Positions 51,393 to 60,770 of a DNA stretch of 64,000 nt are shown here, piece by piece; position 1 is the stretch's first letter; each line of letters opens with the position of its first letter. Origin of the DNA: Treponema pedis (lineage in GTDB: Bacteria > Spirochaetota > Spirochaetia > Treponematales > Treponemataceae); the NCBI RefSeq assembly GCF_017161325.1, contig NZ_CP045670.1, positions 1,295,367-1,359,366 of the forward strand, written 5' to 3'. A program made the translations under genes and the position numbers. The notes beneath the pieces were generated by a model. That model saw only the letters and a list, made by a program, of their open reading frames with translations. It did not search any database and was not told where the DNA came from.

Positions 51393-52552
51393 GAATCCTT
51401 ATATATACGGGTAAGGGCGGGGTAGGCAAAACAAGCATATCGGCGGCAACTTCTTTGCATCTTGCAAATTCGGGGAAACGGGTGCTTATTATCAGTACCG
51501 ACCAAGCGCATAGTCTTTCGGATTCTTTCGGGATACAACTTAGCTATAAACCCGGTGAAATTTGTAAAAATCTTGATGCGATGGAAATAGACCCCGCCGA
51601 AGAAGGTAAAAAAGCATGGGGGAATTTAAGCGGTTATTTAAGGCAGATTATATCGTCAAAAGCTAATAACAGTATTGAAACTGAAGAGGCTTTGCTTTTT
51701 ACGGGGCTTGATGAAATATTCAGTCTTCTTTGTGTTCTTGATGTATATGAGAAAGATGAATACGATGTAATAATAATGGATTGCGCTCCTACAGGTCAAA
51801 CCTTGGCTCTTTTAAGTTACTCCGAGAAATTCAATGTACTTACAGACAGTATACTGCCGATGGTACGCAATATAAATACGGCTTTGGGTTCTCTTATTTC
51901 TAAAAAAACTTCCGTTCCCAAACCCAAAGATGCCGTTTTTGAAGAAGTTGTAAAACTTGCGGAAAGACTTAACCGTCTTCAAAAAATATTGCGCACACGG
52001 GAGATTACAAGTGTCAGAATAGTTACCACTCCTGAGCAAATAGTTATTGAAGAGGCAAGACGCAGCTATACATGGCTTCAGCTTTATGATTTCGGAGTAG
52101 ATGCAATATATATGAATAAAATTTATCCCGAAAAAGCTCTTAAAAACCGCTTTAAAAGTTGGGCTTTTAAGCAGGAAGAAAGCATTAAACTCGTGCGTGA
52201 AAGTTTTTCCGAACAAAAATTTTTTCAACTGGAATTACAGGAAGATGAACTTCTCGGAATGGGAAAACTTCTTAAAGCGGCGCGTATAATGTACGGCGAG
52301 GCCGACCCTTTTCAAGTGTTTTGCAGCGAAATAGCGTTCTCCATAGAAGAGGTATGCGGAACGCGTATATTTGTTATAAACCTTCCGTTTGCCGATGAAA
52401 AAAGTATTTTTGTGTTAAAAGAAAAATCCGATATTGTTCTTTCATTTCGCAATGAAACAAGGCGTTTTTCGCTTCCGGATAATTTAAAAAGAAGGAATAT
52501 GACAAGCTATTTTTATAAAGACGGGAGACTTCGTATTTCGTTTGATTATTAA
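51389..52552 (+). CDS. ArsA/Get3-type ATPase with C-terminal HSP20-like domain, copy 2
   Basis: 387 residues, same architecture as its neighbour: GKGGVGKT at 8-15, STDQAHSLSDSFGI, IMDCAPTGQTLALL, and a C-terminal HSP20-like segment (RIFVINLPFADEKSIFVLKEKSDIVLSF...YKDGRLRISFD). It starts within the last codons of copy 1 (ATGA-type overlap), so the pair is co-translated and may form a pseudo-symmetric heterodimer like the two halves of classical ArsA. It sits just upstream of the lactate permease, which has its own promoter. Confidence 0.85.
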   Translation: MRILIYTGKGGVGKTSISAATSLHLANSGKRVLIISTDQAHSLSDSFGIQLSYKPGEICKNLDAMEIDPAEEGKKAWGNLSGYLRQIISSKANNSIETEEALLFTGLDEIFSLLCVLDVYEKDEYDVIIMDCAPTGQTLALLSYSEKFNVLTDSILPMVRNINTALGSLISKKTSVPKPKDAVFEEVVKLAERLNRLQKILRTREITSVRIVTTPEQIVIEEARRSYTWLQLYDFGVDAIYMNKIYPEKALKNRFKSWAFKQEESIKLVRESFSEQKFFQLELQEDELLGMGKLLKAARIMYGEADPFQVFCSEIAFSIEEVCGTRIFVINLPFADEKSIFVLKEKSDIVLSFRNETRRFSLPDNLKRRNMTSYFYKDGRLRISFDY

Positions 52553-52618
52553 AATGAATTTTATCCTGCTTAAAAAGCATATTTTTTTGTAAAATTTGAT
52601 GTTATTTAATGTAAAGTG

Positions 52619-52648
52619 TTGACAGAATTTAAAATGCTGTGTTAGAAT
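52619..52648 (+). promoter_or_regulatory. Promoter of the lactate permease gene
   Basis: TTGACA (52619-52624), 18-bp spacer, TAGAAT (52643-52648); GGAGG at 52668-52672 precedes the GTG start. Confidence 0.65.
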
Positions 52649-52679
52649 GTTATAAAAATAAAAGTATGGAGGTTTTACT

Positions 52680-54224
52680 GTGTTGTTTTTAAAATTTGCT
52701 CTTGCCATAATACCTATCGTATGGCTGATAGTTTCTCTGAGCCGCTTAAAAATGCCAAGCCACAAGGCATGCGGTATCGCTCTTATAATCACTTTTATAC
52801 TGGCAATATCGTATTGGAAGCTGAGTGTGGTAAATACATCTACGGCGGCGGCCGAAGGAGTGTTGACGGCTTTGTGGCCTATATGTCTTGTTATCATTGC
52901 GGCTCTTTTTACATATAATCTTACCGTACATACTAACGCAATGGACACGATAAAGAAAATGCTTGCAGGGATTTCCGATGATAAAAGAATTTTAATGCTT
53001 ATGATAGGCTGGGGATTCGGAAACTTTATGGAAGGTATGGCGGGTTTCGGAACGGCAATGGCAATCCCGGCTTCCATGCTTGCAGGAATAGGAGTGGACC
53101 CTATACAGGCTGTAACGGCCTGTCTTGTTGCCAATACAATGCCTACGGCCTTCGGTTCGGTAGGTGTACCTACTGCAACATTGGCGCAAGTATCCGGATT
53201 GGAGCTGGCTCCTCTTGCAGCAAATGTTGCTCTTATCGAAGGTCTTATTACCTTTATTTCTCCGTTTTTAATGATAATTATTTGCGGAGGAGGCATAAAG
53301 GCTCTTAAAGGAGTTATGGGAATAACTTTAACGGCGTCTTTATCTTTTGTTGTTCCGTGGTTTATAACTGCGCAATTTCTGGGTGCGGAACTTCCGGATA
53401 TTATAGGCTCTACATGTTCTATATTGTGTATGATAGCTGCAATAAAGTTGTTTAAAAATAAACCGTCTCCGGAATATTCTATAGGTCTTGTTAATGAGGA
53501 TATGAAATTTAAGATAAGCTCAAAAGACGGCCTTAGAGCGTGGATGCCCTTTATTCTTATTTTAGTATTCCTTGTAGTAACTTCAACCCTTTTCCCCGTA
53601 ATTAACAAACCTCTTTCTTCAATAAAAAGTTCATTTCAAATATATTCAGGTGAAGGCGGAAAGGCTCTTTCATTTATATGGATTAATACTCCCGGTATTC
53701 TTATATTTGCGGCTGCAATAATAGGAGGTCTTATTCAAAAGGCTTCAATAGCGGAGATATTTAAAGTATTTTTGTCTACATTAAAGAAATATTGGAAAAC
53801 GGTTTTTACTATTTGTGCCGTTATAGCCATAGCAAAGATAATGACTTATAGCGGAATGATTTCGGATATCGCCAATATGCTTGTAGTTACTACCGGCTCA
53901 TTTTATCCGTTTGTTTCCCCTTTTATAGGCGTTTTAGGAGCCTTTATAACCGGCTCGGGAACGTCTTCTTGCGTTTTATTCGGCAAACTGCAACAGGAAA
54001 CCGCCGTATCTCTTAGTTTAAATCCGTATTGGATTACGGCGGCAAATGTTATGGGTGCCGGAATAGGTAAGATGGTATGCCCGCAGGGTATTGCTATCGG
54101 AACAAGTGCTATTAATGCCGTAGGCTCGGAAAGTAAGATTTTATCCGCAGTTTTTAAGTATTTTATATTTTATACGTTACTTGCATGCATTATTTGTTTT
54201 GCAGGTGCATGGATAAATATTTAA
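52680..54224 (+). CDS. lctP: L-lactate permease (LctP/LldP family)
   Basis: A 514-residue transporter of 12-14 helices that imports lactate, probably with protons. Family landmarks are GFGNFMEGMAGFGTAMAIPASML, NTMPTAFGSVGVPT, GVLGAFITGSGTSSCVLFGKLQ and NVMGAGIGKMVCPQGIAIGTSA. The start is GTG at 52680. A long antisense frame across it is an artefact. Its position between the ArsA pair and etfBA, opposite the lactate-oxidising operon, points to a dedicated uptake role. Confidence 0.93.
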   Translation: MLFLKFALAIIPIVWLIVSLSRLKMPSHKACGIALIITFILAISYWKLSVVNTSTAAAEGVLTALWPICLVIIAALFTYNLTVHTNAMDTIKKMLAGISDDKRILMLMIGWGFGNFMEGMAGFGTAMAIPASMLAGIGVDPIQAVTACLVANTMPTAFGSVGVPTATLAQVSGLELAPLAANVALIEGLITFISPFLMIIICGGGIKALKGVMGITLTASLSFVVPWFITAQFLGAELPDIIGSTCSILCMIAAIKLFKNKPSPEYSIGLVNEDMKFKISSKDGLRAWMPFILILVFLVVTSTLFPVINKPLSSIKSSFQIYSGEGGKALSFIWINTPGILIFAAAIIGGLIQKASIAEIFKVFLSTLKKYWKTVFTICAVIAIAKIMTYSGMISDIANMLVVTTGSFYPFVSPFIGVLGAFITGSGTSSCVLFGKLQQETAVSLSLNPYWITAANVMGAGIGKMVCPQGIAIGTSAINAVGSESKILSAVFKYFIFYTLLACIICFAGAWINI

Positions 54225-54300
54225 TATTTAGATTTTTTTTAGATAAAATCGTTATTTTTTTACTTGCGGTTTTAGTAAGATAAAAATCAGGAGAAAGCTT

Positions 54301-55104
54301 ATGAACATTTGCGTTTGCGTAAAACAAGTACCGGATACAAATGAAATCAAAATTGACCCGGTAACTCACAATTTGATACGGGCTGGTGTTCCCAGCATCG
54401 TAAATCCTTTTGATACCTATGCTCAGGAAATAGGTGTTAAACTTGTAGAAAAACTGGGCGGAAAGGTTATCATTCTTTGTATGGGACCTAAGCAGGCTGA
54501 AGAAGCCGTGCGGACATGTTTGGCTGTGGGCGCCGATGAAGGATATTTAATATCGGGAAAGGGGCTCGGCGGTTCCGATACTTTGGCTACAGGCTATATA
54601 ATATCGGAGGCGATAAAAATAGTGGAGCAAAGGGAAAATCTTAAATTCGACCTTATCCTATGCGGAAAGCAGGCTGTAGATGGAGATACCGCTCAAGTAG
54701 GGCCTCAAGTAGCTGAATGCTTAAATATTCCGCAAATTACATATGCTTTGGATATTTTGGAAGATAATGGAGAAATACAGGTCAAAAGGGAAGGCGAAAA
54801 CGGCTATGATATGATAACAACTAAACTGCCCGCTCTTGTAACTGTAGTAAAACTTCCTTATGAACCGAGAGTTCCCACAATAAAAAGCAAGATGGCCGCA
54901 AAGAAAAAAGAAGTGCATATCTTGTCGGAAGAAGACCTTGGAGGTTTGGACTTTGAGCGCTGCGGTTTAAAGGGGTCGCCTACAAAGGTTAAAAGAACCT
55001 ATACTCCCGTTAACGAAAAAAACGGAGTAAAACTTAACGGACTTCCGGCTGAAGAAGCAGCCAAAAAACTGGTCGATTTAATGGCTGAAGCAAAGGCTAT
55101 ATAG
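54301..55104 (+). CDS. etfB: Electron transfer flavoprotein beta subunit (EtfB/FixA)
   Basis: 267 residues. Starts MNICVCVKQVPDTNEIKIDP, the EtfB hallmark, and continues with NPFDTYAQEIGVKL, GADEGYLISGKGLGGSDTLATGYII and CGKQAVDGDTAQVGPQVAECL. EtfB binds AMP in ordinary ETFs or a second FAD in bifurcating ones; which applies cannot be told by eye. An AGGAG site precedes the ATG; etfA follows 13 bp later. With FixC and FixX it could form either an ETF/ETF-QO relay or a FixABCX bifurcating complex. Confidence 0.95.
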   Translation: MNICVCVKQVPDTNEIKIDPVTHNLIRAGVPSIVNPFDTYAQEIGVKLVEKLGGKVIILCMGPKQAEEAVRTCLAVGADEGYLISGKGLGGSDTLATGYIISEAIKIVEQRENLKFDLILCGKQAVDGDTAQVGPQVAECLNIPQITYALDILEDNGEIQVKREGENGYDMITTKLPALVTVVKLPYEPRVPTIKSKMAAKKKEVHILSEEDLGGLDFERCGLKGSPTKVKRTYTPVNEKNGVKLNGLPAEEAAKKLVDLMAEAKAI

Positions 55105-55117
55105 TAAGGAGAGATAA

Positions 55118-56128
55118 ATGAACAATCTTAGTGATTATAAAAACATTTGGGTTTTCATAGAATCGGAAGGCGGAAAGGTAAAAAGTGTAAGCTATGAGCT
55201 TTTGAACATAGCAAGAAAACTTGCCGATGAAAAAAAATGTGAACTTGTAGCCGTTGCGGTAGGTAAAAATATAGAGAAAGCCGCTAAAGATGCAATATGT
55301 TATGGCGCCGATTCTGCAATTATAGTTGAAGGCGACGAGTACGAAATTTATTCTACAGATGCATATACTCATGCTATGTCCGAACTTATAAAAAAATATA
55401 AACCTGAAACTTTAATGATAGGAGCTACTCATAACGGCCGTGATATGGGCCCCAGAGTTGCCTGCCGTCTTCAAACCGGTCTTACGGCGGACTGTACGGA
55501 AATATCCATAGATAAGGAAACGGGTACGGTAATTTGGACCCGCCCGACTTTCGGCGGAAATCTTATGGCCTGTATTCTTTGCCCCGACCACAGACCGCAG
55601 ATGGGAACTGTACGGCATGGTGTATTTAAAAAACCTCCTTATGATGAGAGCCGTACCGGTAATATTGTAAAGGAAGAAATTCACGTATCTAAAGACGATA
55701 TAAGAACCCGTATTATAGAGCATGTCGAGGAAATAACCGACGGAGTAAGTCTTGACGAAGCGGAAATTATAGTATCGGGAGGACGCGGAGTAGGTTCGCA
55801 GGAAAACTTTGCTCTTATTGAAGAGTTGGCCGAAGTTTTGGGCGGACGTGTCGGTTGCAGCCGTGCGGTAGTAGATGCAGGTTGGAGACCTCAGGCTCAA
55901 CAAGTAGGTCAATCGGGTAAAACGGTTGCGCCTAAACTTTACTTTGCAATAGGTATTTCCGGGGCTATACAGCATCTTGCAGGTATAAGCGCTTCCGATG
56001 TAATTGTTGCCGTAAATAAAGATGAAGAAGCTCCCATCTTCGGTATGGCGGATTTCGGAATAGTGGGCGATTTACACGAAGTTGTTCCTGAAATGATAAA
56101 AGCGTTTAAAGCAAAAAAAGGAAAATAA
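55118..56128 (+). CDS. etfA: Electron transfer flavoprotein alpha subunit (EtfA/FixB)
   Basis: 336 residues. The N-terminal domain (YKNIWVFIESEGGKVKSVSYELL) pairs with EtfB, and the C-terminal FAD domain has VSGGRGVGSQENFALIEELAE, GCSRAVVDAGWRPQAQQVGQSGKTV and LYFAIGISGAIQHLAG. There is no N-terminal ferredoxin extension. Two hairpins with T tracts follow its stop codon, so the etfBA unit ends here. Probable electron carrier between the lactate dehydrogenase (or NADH) and FixCX. Confidence 0.95.
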   Translation: MNNLSDYKNIWVFIESEGGKVKSVSYELLNIARKLADEKKCELVAVAVGKNIEKAAKDAICYGADSAIIVEGDEYEIYSTDAYTHAMSELIKKYKPETLMIGATHNGRDMGPRVACRLQTGLTADCTEISIDKETGTVIWTRPTFGGNLMACILCPDHRPQMGTVRHGVFKKPPYDESRTGNIVKEEIHVSKDDIRTRIIEHVEEITDGVSLDEAEIIVSGGRGVGSQENFALIEELAEVLGGRVGCSRAVVDAGWRPQAQQVGQSGKTVAPKLYFAIGISGAIQHLAGISASDVIVAVNKDEEAPIFGMADFGIVGDLHEVVPEMIKAFKAKKGK

Positions 56129-56144
56129 GAGATACCGATTTTTA

Positions 56145-56170
56145 AGCGGTGCTGTTTGCACCGCTGTTTT
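56145..56170 (+). terminator. Rho-independent terminator after etfA
   Basis: Perfect 8-bp stem AGCGGTGC/GCACCGCT with a 5-base loop, followed by GTTTT, 17 bases past the etfA stop. Confidence 0.8.
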
Positions 56171-56178
56171 ATATGTTA

Positions 56179-56217
56179 GGCAGCTTCTAATCTTTGAAGT
56201 TTTAGAAGCTGCCTTTT
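56179..56217 (+). terminator. Second hairpin terminator, possibly bidirectional
   Basis: Perfect 12-bp arms (56179-56190 and 56202-56213, GGCAGCTTCTAA and complement), loop of 11, then TTTT. It could also stop minus-strand transcription from the symporter gene, which ends at 56293. Confidence 0.75.
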
Positions 56218-56292
56218 AAAGTAATAAATGTTAATTTAAAAAAATAACATACGGTCTTTAGAATTCTTTATATTTTATTTTTATATTATTTA

Positions 56293-57477
56293 TCAGCTTT
56301 GCTTTTTTAAAGTACCGTCCGGTTTGTAAAAAATTCCCCGTAAGATTAATGCTAAAGCTCCGTCACCCGTTACGTTACAGGCGGTACCGAAGCTGTCTTG
56401 AAGAGCAAAGATTGCTATCAATAAACCCGTTCCCGTACTGTCGAAATTAAGAACGCTTAAAACCAAACCTAAAGATGCCATAACCGTTCCTCCGGGAACT
56501 CCCGGCGCTCCTACTGCAAAAACTCCGAATAAAAATGAAAATAAAAGCATTGTTCCGAAGGAAGGAACCGAACCGTAAAGCATTTGCGCAATTGTCATAC
56601 AAAAAAATGTTTCCGTTAAAACCGAGCCGCAAAGATGAGTTGTAGCTCCCAGCGGAATTGCAAAATCTGTAACTTCTGAAGGAAGAGCATTTGACTTATG
56701 TGCACAGTTTAAAGCAACGGGAAGAGTTGCGGCACTCGACATTGTTCCTACCGCCGTCGTATAGGCGGGGCCGTAATGACGGATAACTTCAAAAGGATTC
56801 TTTTTTGAAACTGCGCCTCCGATTAGATATAAAACTGCAAGCCATAAAAAATGTCCCATTAAAACAATAATTATAACTTTTAAAAATACAGGGAGCTGTT
56901 TTGTTAGACTTCCGCTGTATGCAAGTTCCGCAAATGTTGCTGCAATAAAAAGAGGTAAAATAGGAACTACTATCCGGTTTACAATTTCTAAAACCATCTT
57001 TTGAAATTCAATTAAAACTTTTTCAACCGTTTCGGCCTTTGTCCATAAAACTGAAATGCCTATAAGAATTGCCATTACCAAAGCGGTCATAACGGGCATT
57101 AAAGGCGGAATTGAAAGTGAAAAAGCTGTTTTAGGAATATCAGCAAGTGATGAAACGGAACTTGGAATTTTTAAAAAAGGAATTAATAAATATCCCGCAA
57201 TTGCCGAAAAGATTGAAGCGCCTACCGCAGAAAAATAAGATAAACCTAAAAATGTTCCGAGCATTTTGCCTGCATTTTGTTTTAATCCGCAAATTGCAGG
57301 GGCAATAAAACCGAAAATAACTAAAGGCACTATGAAAAAAATCAGTGAACCTAAAATTGATTTTGCCGTATTTATAACAGCCATTACCTGTGCAGGAACA
57401 AAAAGACCTAAAAGAATGCCGGCGGCAATACCTATGCCCAGTTTGGGTAAAAGCCCGATGCATTTTCCTTTTGCCAT
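56293..57477 (-). CDS. Dicarboxylate/amino acid:cation symporter (SDF/DAACS family)
   Basis: 394 residues, about eight helices plus re-entrant loops. Family motifs: SSAATLPVALNCA (serine-rich hairpin HP1), PLGATTHLCGSVLTETFFCM and the C-terminal DSFGTACNVTGDGALALI corresponding to the substrate-binding NxxGD region. It imports glutamate, aspartate, serine/threonine or dicarboxylates with Na+ or H+; the substrate is not decidable here. It points toward the etfA terminators and stands alone. Confidence 0.9.
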   Translation of the reverse strand: MAKGKCIGLLPKLGIGIAAGILLGLFVPAQVMAVINTAKSILGSLIFFIVPLVIFGFIAPAICGLKQNAGKMLGTFLGLSYFSAVGASIFSAIAGYLLIPFLKIPSSVSSLADIPKTAFSLSIPPLMPVMTALVMAILIGISVLWTKAETVEKVLIEFQKMVLEIVNRIVVPILPLFIAATFAELAYSGSLTKQLPVFLKVIIIVLMGHFLWLAVLYLIGGAVSKKNPFEVIRHYGPAYTTAVGTMSSAATLPVALNCAHKSNALPSEVTDFAIPLGATTHLCGSVLTETFFCMTIAQMLYGSVPSFGTMLLFSFLFGVFAVGAPGVPGGTVMASLGLVLSVLNFDSTGTGLLIAIFALQDSFGTACNVTGDGALALILRGIFYKPDGTLKKQS

Positions 57478-57563
57478 AAAAGCCTCCTAATATTTATCGA
57501 TGACGATATTTATCAATGTATCATTTTTAAAAGTTTATGTCTATGCGGATTTATTCCGCCGGT

Positions 57564-59185
57564 TTACGCTTCTTCAATTATCCATTCACCGACGGTTTTC
57601 TCTTCGGAATTAAAACTTACTCCGATTAACACGATTTTTTTGTTTTCCGCCCTGTACCGTTCCGCATAGTTTTTTTCCTTGATTTGCTGCAAGGCGGCAG
57701 CTGCGGAATCTTTTAACTTAAATTCAAAAATATACACCGCCGTTTCGGTTTCTACCGTGCAGTCGCTCCTCCCCGTTGATGACGGAGTTTCCGTTTTTAC
57801 AAACTGTCCCATTAGTGCAAAGATTAAGTAGACGCATATTTGAAAATTGTGTTCCCTTAAAGCAATGCTTTCCGTACTTTCTTTTTTTACCGTGTCGTAA
57901 GGAAGACTTGCCATTATCGATTTTAACCGCTGCATAAATTCGTTTACTCTTCCTGCAATAATATCGCGGTAAAATTGCGCTACCGGTAAAATTGCGCTAC
58001 GGAAAAGGCGGCATCGGAATAAAGCACATTTGAATAGCTCGGTAAAAGGTTATATAAAAAACCGTAGCGCACTTCGTCATTGGGAAAGCCTAATGTATAA
58101 AGCCGTACTGTATTGTCATAATCTTTTATCGTCAAATATCCCGCTTGAAACAAAATAGGAATTGCGGAACCGGAGTTCGCCCTGTAATCGGATAAACCGG
58201 CGGCATCCATTTCCACATGCCCGTCCAAGTCGGGAATATTGTAATGCATTTGTTTTAACGCCTCCACTAAAAACGTCGGAGTTCCCGTTGCAAACCAATA
58301 ATATTCAAATTGCTTTGCATAAAAAACATTCAACAAGCTGAACGGATTATACATATTTTCAGTACCGGGTGAAAAACAATAGCCGTCATAGTTTTGTTTT
58401 AATTTTTGTATACATCTTTCATAGCTTAATTCATGCTTTTCAGCTAATTTTTGAATTTCAGGCTGAAAGGTTCTTTCAAGTTCAGTTTGACTTATTCCGC
58501 ATATTCCTGCAAAATCGGGATTTAAACTTATGTCGTTTAAATTATTTAAATCGCTGAAAATACTTACCTTACTGAATTTTGTAACACCGGTTAAAAAGGC
58601 GAACCGTACATATTGGTCTACACTTTTTAACACCGAGTAAAATGCCTTGAGTGTTGCGCGGTATTCTTCATTCAATCTTTCGTTTACATTCATTGTTTGT
58701 AAAAGCGGTTTATCGTATTCGTCTACGAGCACAACAACCTGCTTGCCGGTTGTTCCGTAAACCGATTTTATAGCCGTTTCAAACCTTGACGCAAAGGATT
58801 TTTTTTCTTCCGGTTTAATGCCGTATTCCGTTTCGATTTCGTTGAGTAAAAAATGAAGCCTTTCATCCAGAGCCGTGTTATCGGTATATTTTCCGACATT
58901 AAAATCAAAATAAAAAACGGGATATTCACGCCACGGCTCATCTTTTGCATTTTCATAGTGCTCGATTGCAAGCTGTTTGAATAATTCTTTTTGCCCTAAA
59001 AAGTATGCTTTTAACGTCGAAAGAAAAAGACTTTTACCGAAGCGGCGCGGGCGGCTTAAAAAATAAACTCGATTTGATGAAACCAGTTTTGTAATAAATT
59101 CCGTTTTGTCAACATACAGATAGTTTTCATCGCGTAATACTTTAAAACTTTGCACGCCGATAGGCAGTTTTCGGTTAAAATCCAT
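57564..59185 (-). pseudogene. AAA-ATPase-like / PD-(D/E)XK nuclease protein disrupted by a 17-bp duplication
   Basis: The N-terminal part (59185-57980) is an AAA-ATPase_like domain (PF09820): KLPIGVQSFKVLRDENYLYVDKTEFI, Walker A SRPRRFGKS at 44-52, VVLVDEYDKPL Walker B. The C-terminal part (to 57564) holds the PDDEXK_9 nuclease motif (GRSDCTVETETAVYIFEFKLKD). A perfect tandem duplication of 17 bp (57967-57983 and 57984-58000) shifts the frame. Deleting one copy gives FSVAQFYRDIIAGRVNEFMQ and one continuous protein of about 534 residues. These genes are multicopy in Treponema and Bacteroidetes and their function is unknown. The gene is inactive or reversibly switched. Confidence 0.88.
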
Positions 59186-59714
59186 AAGCGTCCCTCCGCC
59201 GTTATTATAGCATATTTTTCATGATTGTATAAGTATGGTCTATAGAGTTTTGATAAAGGTAAAACGAACCGTCTTTCTGTTGGGAACCTCTAAAAACCTC
59301 AGTTTTTATAGGTTTACCTTAGATTTAGTTTGCGATGTTTTATTTTAAGTCATTACAATATAAAGACTTAAAATAAAACTCGACGGGCATCTCTAAAAAT
59401 CTAACCGAGTTTTTAGAGATGCCCTGTTGTTTTTGAGCACTAATCGGTAAGACTTTTTTTGATTTACATTTCATTCATTGCTATGTCGAATCTTTTATTC
59501 GGTTGTTTGAGGTTAGAAAAATGAAACCTTATCCGTTTTGTAAATAAGCTGAAACGGAATTGCTATGGGATTCCCAAAACAGCTCTCGAAGTAACGGATT
59601 GCTGCAAATACGGCAGCTTTAACCAATTATGTTCTTATCATACTGAGTTTTGATACCTGCCTGAGTTAAGGCTGTGTCCAAGCTCTTCTATAATAATACA
59701 GTGAGGATAAAAAA
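59186..59714 (+). other. Gene-free interval with hairpin cluster
   Basis: No supportable coding sequence. The left half carries three inverted repeats (59285-59424); the right half, 59430-59714, shows nothing beyond AT-rich DNA. Confidence 0.5.
59285..59424 (+). repeat. Three consecutive inverted repeats
   Basis: 13-bp arms 59285-59297/59302-59314 (one mismatch), 14-bp perfect arms 59338-59351/59365-59378, and 15-bp perfect arms 59385-59399/59410-59424 (GGGCATCTCTAAAAA). The first and third share CTCTAAAAA, so they may be copies of one element. They may act as terminators or as an intergenic repeat family. Confidence 0.6.
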
Positions 59715-60308
59715 CTATTTTTTCATAGTTCGTAGCTTGTTTTCTTGAAATCTTTTACATTTATGACAAAGCCTTTTGAAACCGGCTCTAATCTTTCCGA
59801 CTTGACGGGTAATCAACCCCATGTTTTTGCGATAGTACCATACATATATTATTCCGATAATTCCTACACCGTAAATACAGTTTGCCGGAATTGTGAAAAT
59901 ATACGGCATTGCATTCAGGGAATAGTTCCAAAAGGGCTTTTAAAAAATTCATATCAAGTTCCGCTCTTTCCAAAGCGAGAAGACTGGCGGCAAGCATATC
60001 CGTTCCGATTACCTGATATTTACATTCCGAAAGTATGGTTTCTTTTTTTTCGGGGCAATTCCGCATTTGCATTTTTTTAAACTCATCAATGTCGGCGCCG
60101 TTAAAAGAGCCTGTCATAATATTCAACATCGTCGGAACGATTCCGTCTTTAAATTCGGCCTTGTATTTTTTTTTGAAGGAAAACAGGCTAAGGATTCGTT
60201 ATAAGAGACACACTCGGAATATCCTAAATGTTTTTGCATTATAGTTTCCATTTTTTCTTTTTTAGGCATTTTAACGGGCGTTTTAAATAAAAGCTGTATA
60301 ATAAACAC
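59715..60308 (-). pseudogene. DUF4261-family protein, frameshifted and decayed
   Basis: A GTG at 60308 opens MFIIQLLFKTPVKMPKKEKM and stops near 60123. After a 9-A run (plus T 60166-60174) a one-base insertion gives a continuous reading into FKDGIVPTMLNIMTGSF...CKYQVIGTDMLAASLLALERAELDMNFLKALLELFPECNAVYFHNSGKLY, a pattern I associate with DUF4261, a family found among immunity proteins of polymorphic toxin systems. The C-terminal portion is not recognisable and the frame ends at 59788, or in another frame at 59715. At least one more lesion is therefore likely. Confidence 0.6.
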
Positions 60309-60375
60309 GGAACCGTCCCTTTGTGTTTCATTTAAATTTTATTGAAATACTTTTTGCATATTCTTATCACTTTTT

Positions 60376-60678
60376 TTAAAGCTGATATTTTTCAATTAAT
60401 TCCGTCAGTACGGAGGCGGTATCGATTTCGTCTGAAAGTAAATCGTCAAACTCCCGTTCAAGTTCATCCTGCATATCGCAAATCCATGATAAAAATTCTT
60501 TCGCTTTTTCATAGTTTTGATGAATAAAATAATATTCGCCTAATATACATTTTGCGGATACAACATCGGCAAGATTATCATCAAGTTCGATAACCTTATT
60601 CAAAGATTCCAAGGCTTCCGTATACAATTTTTTGTTTAGTTGAAGCAATCCTTTTTTTAGATATAATTCTCCGTTCAT
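60376..60678 (-). CDS. Small TPR-repeat protein
   Basis: 100 residues, nearly all helical. One clear tetratricopeptide repeat (YLKKGLLQLNKKLYTEALESLNKVIELDDN) is followed by a second (AKCILGEYYFIHQNYEKAKEFLSWI). A protein-interaction module; no signal peptide. Shine-Dalgarno GGGAGGG lies before the ATG. It sits among small unknown genes that resemble immunity proteins, but its own function is open. Confidence 0.65.
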   Translation of the reverse strand: MNGELYLKKGLLQLNKKLYTEALESLNKVIELDDNLADVVSAKCILGEYYFIHQNYEKAKEFLSWICDMQDELEREFDDLLSDEIDTASVLTELIEKYQL

Positions 60679-60770
60679 ATTTCCCTCCCGCTAAAATAAG
60701 CATCTTATATTTATTCTATCATTTTTTTATCGGTTTTTGTAAGCTCTGTAATTATTTTATCATAATTTTT

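Noticed and set aside
50193-52552. Arsenic resistance operon
   Set aside because: Only ArsA-like ATPases are present. There is no arsB, arsC, arsD or arsR, and the HSP20-like tails indicate a different subgroup.
52484-53608. Long open frame (about 374 codons) on the minus strand
   Set aside because: It is antisense to the lactate permease, which has clear family motifs, a promoter and a ribosome-binding site. The antisense product is a low-complexity Ile/Ala/Pro-rich translation of the complementary codons.
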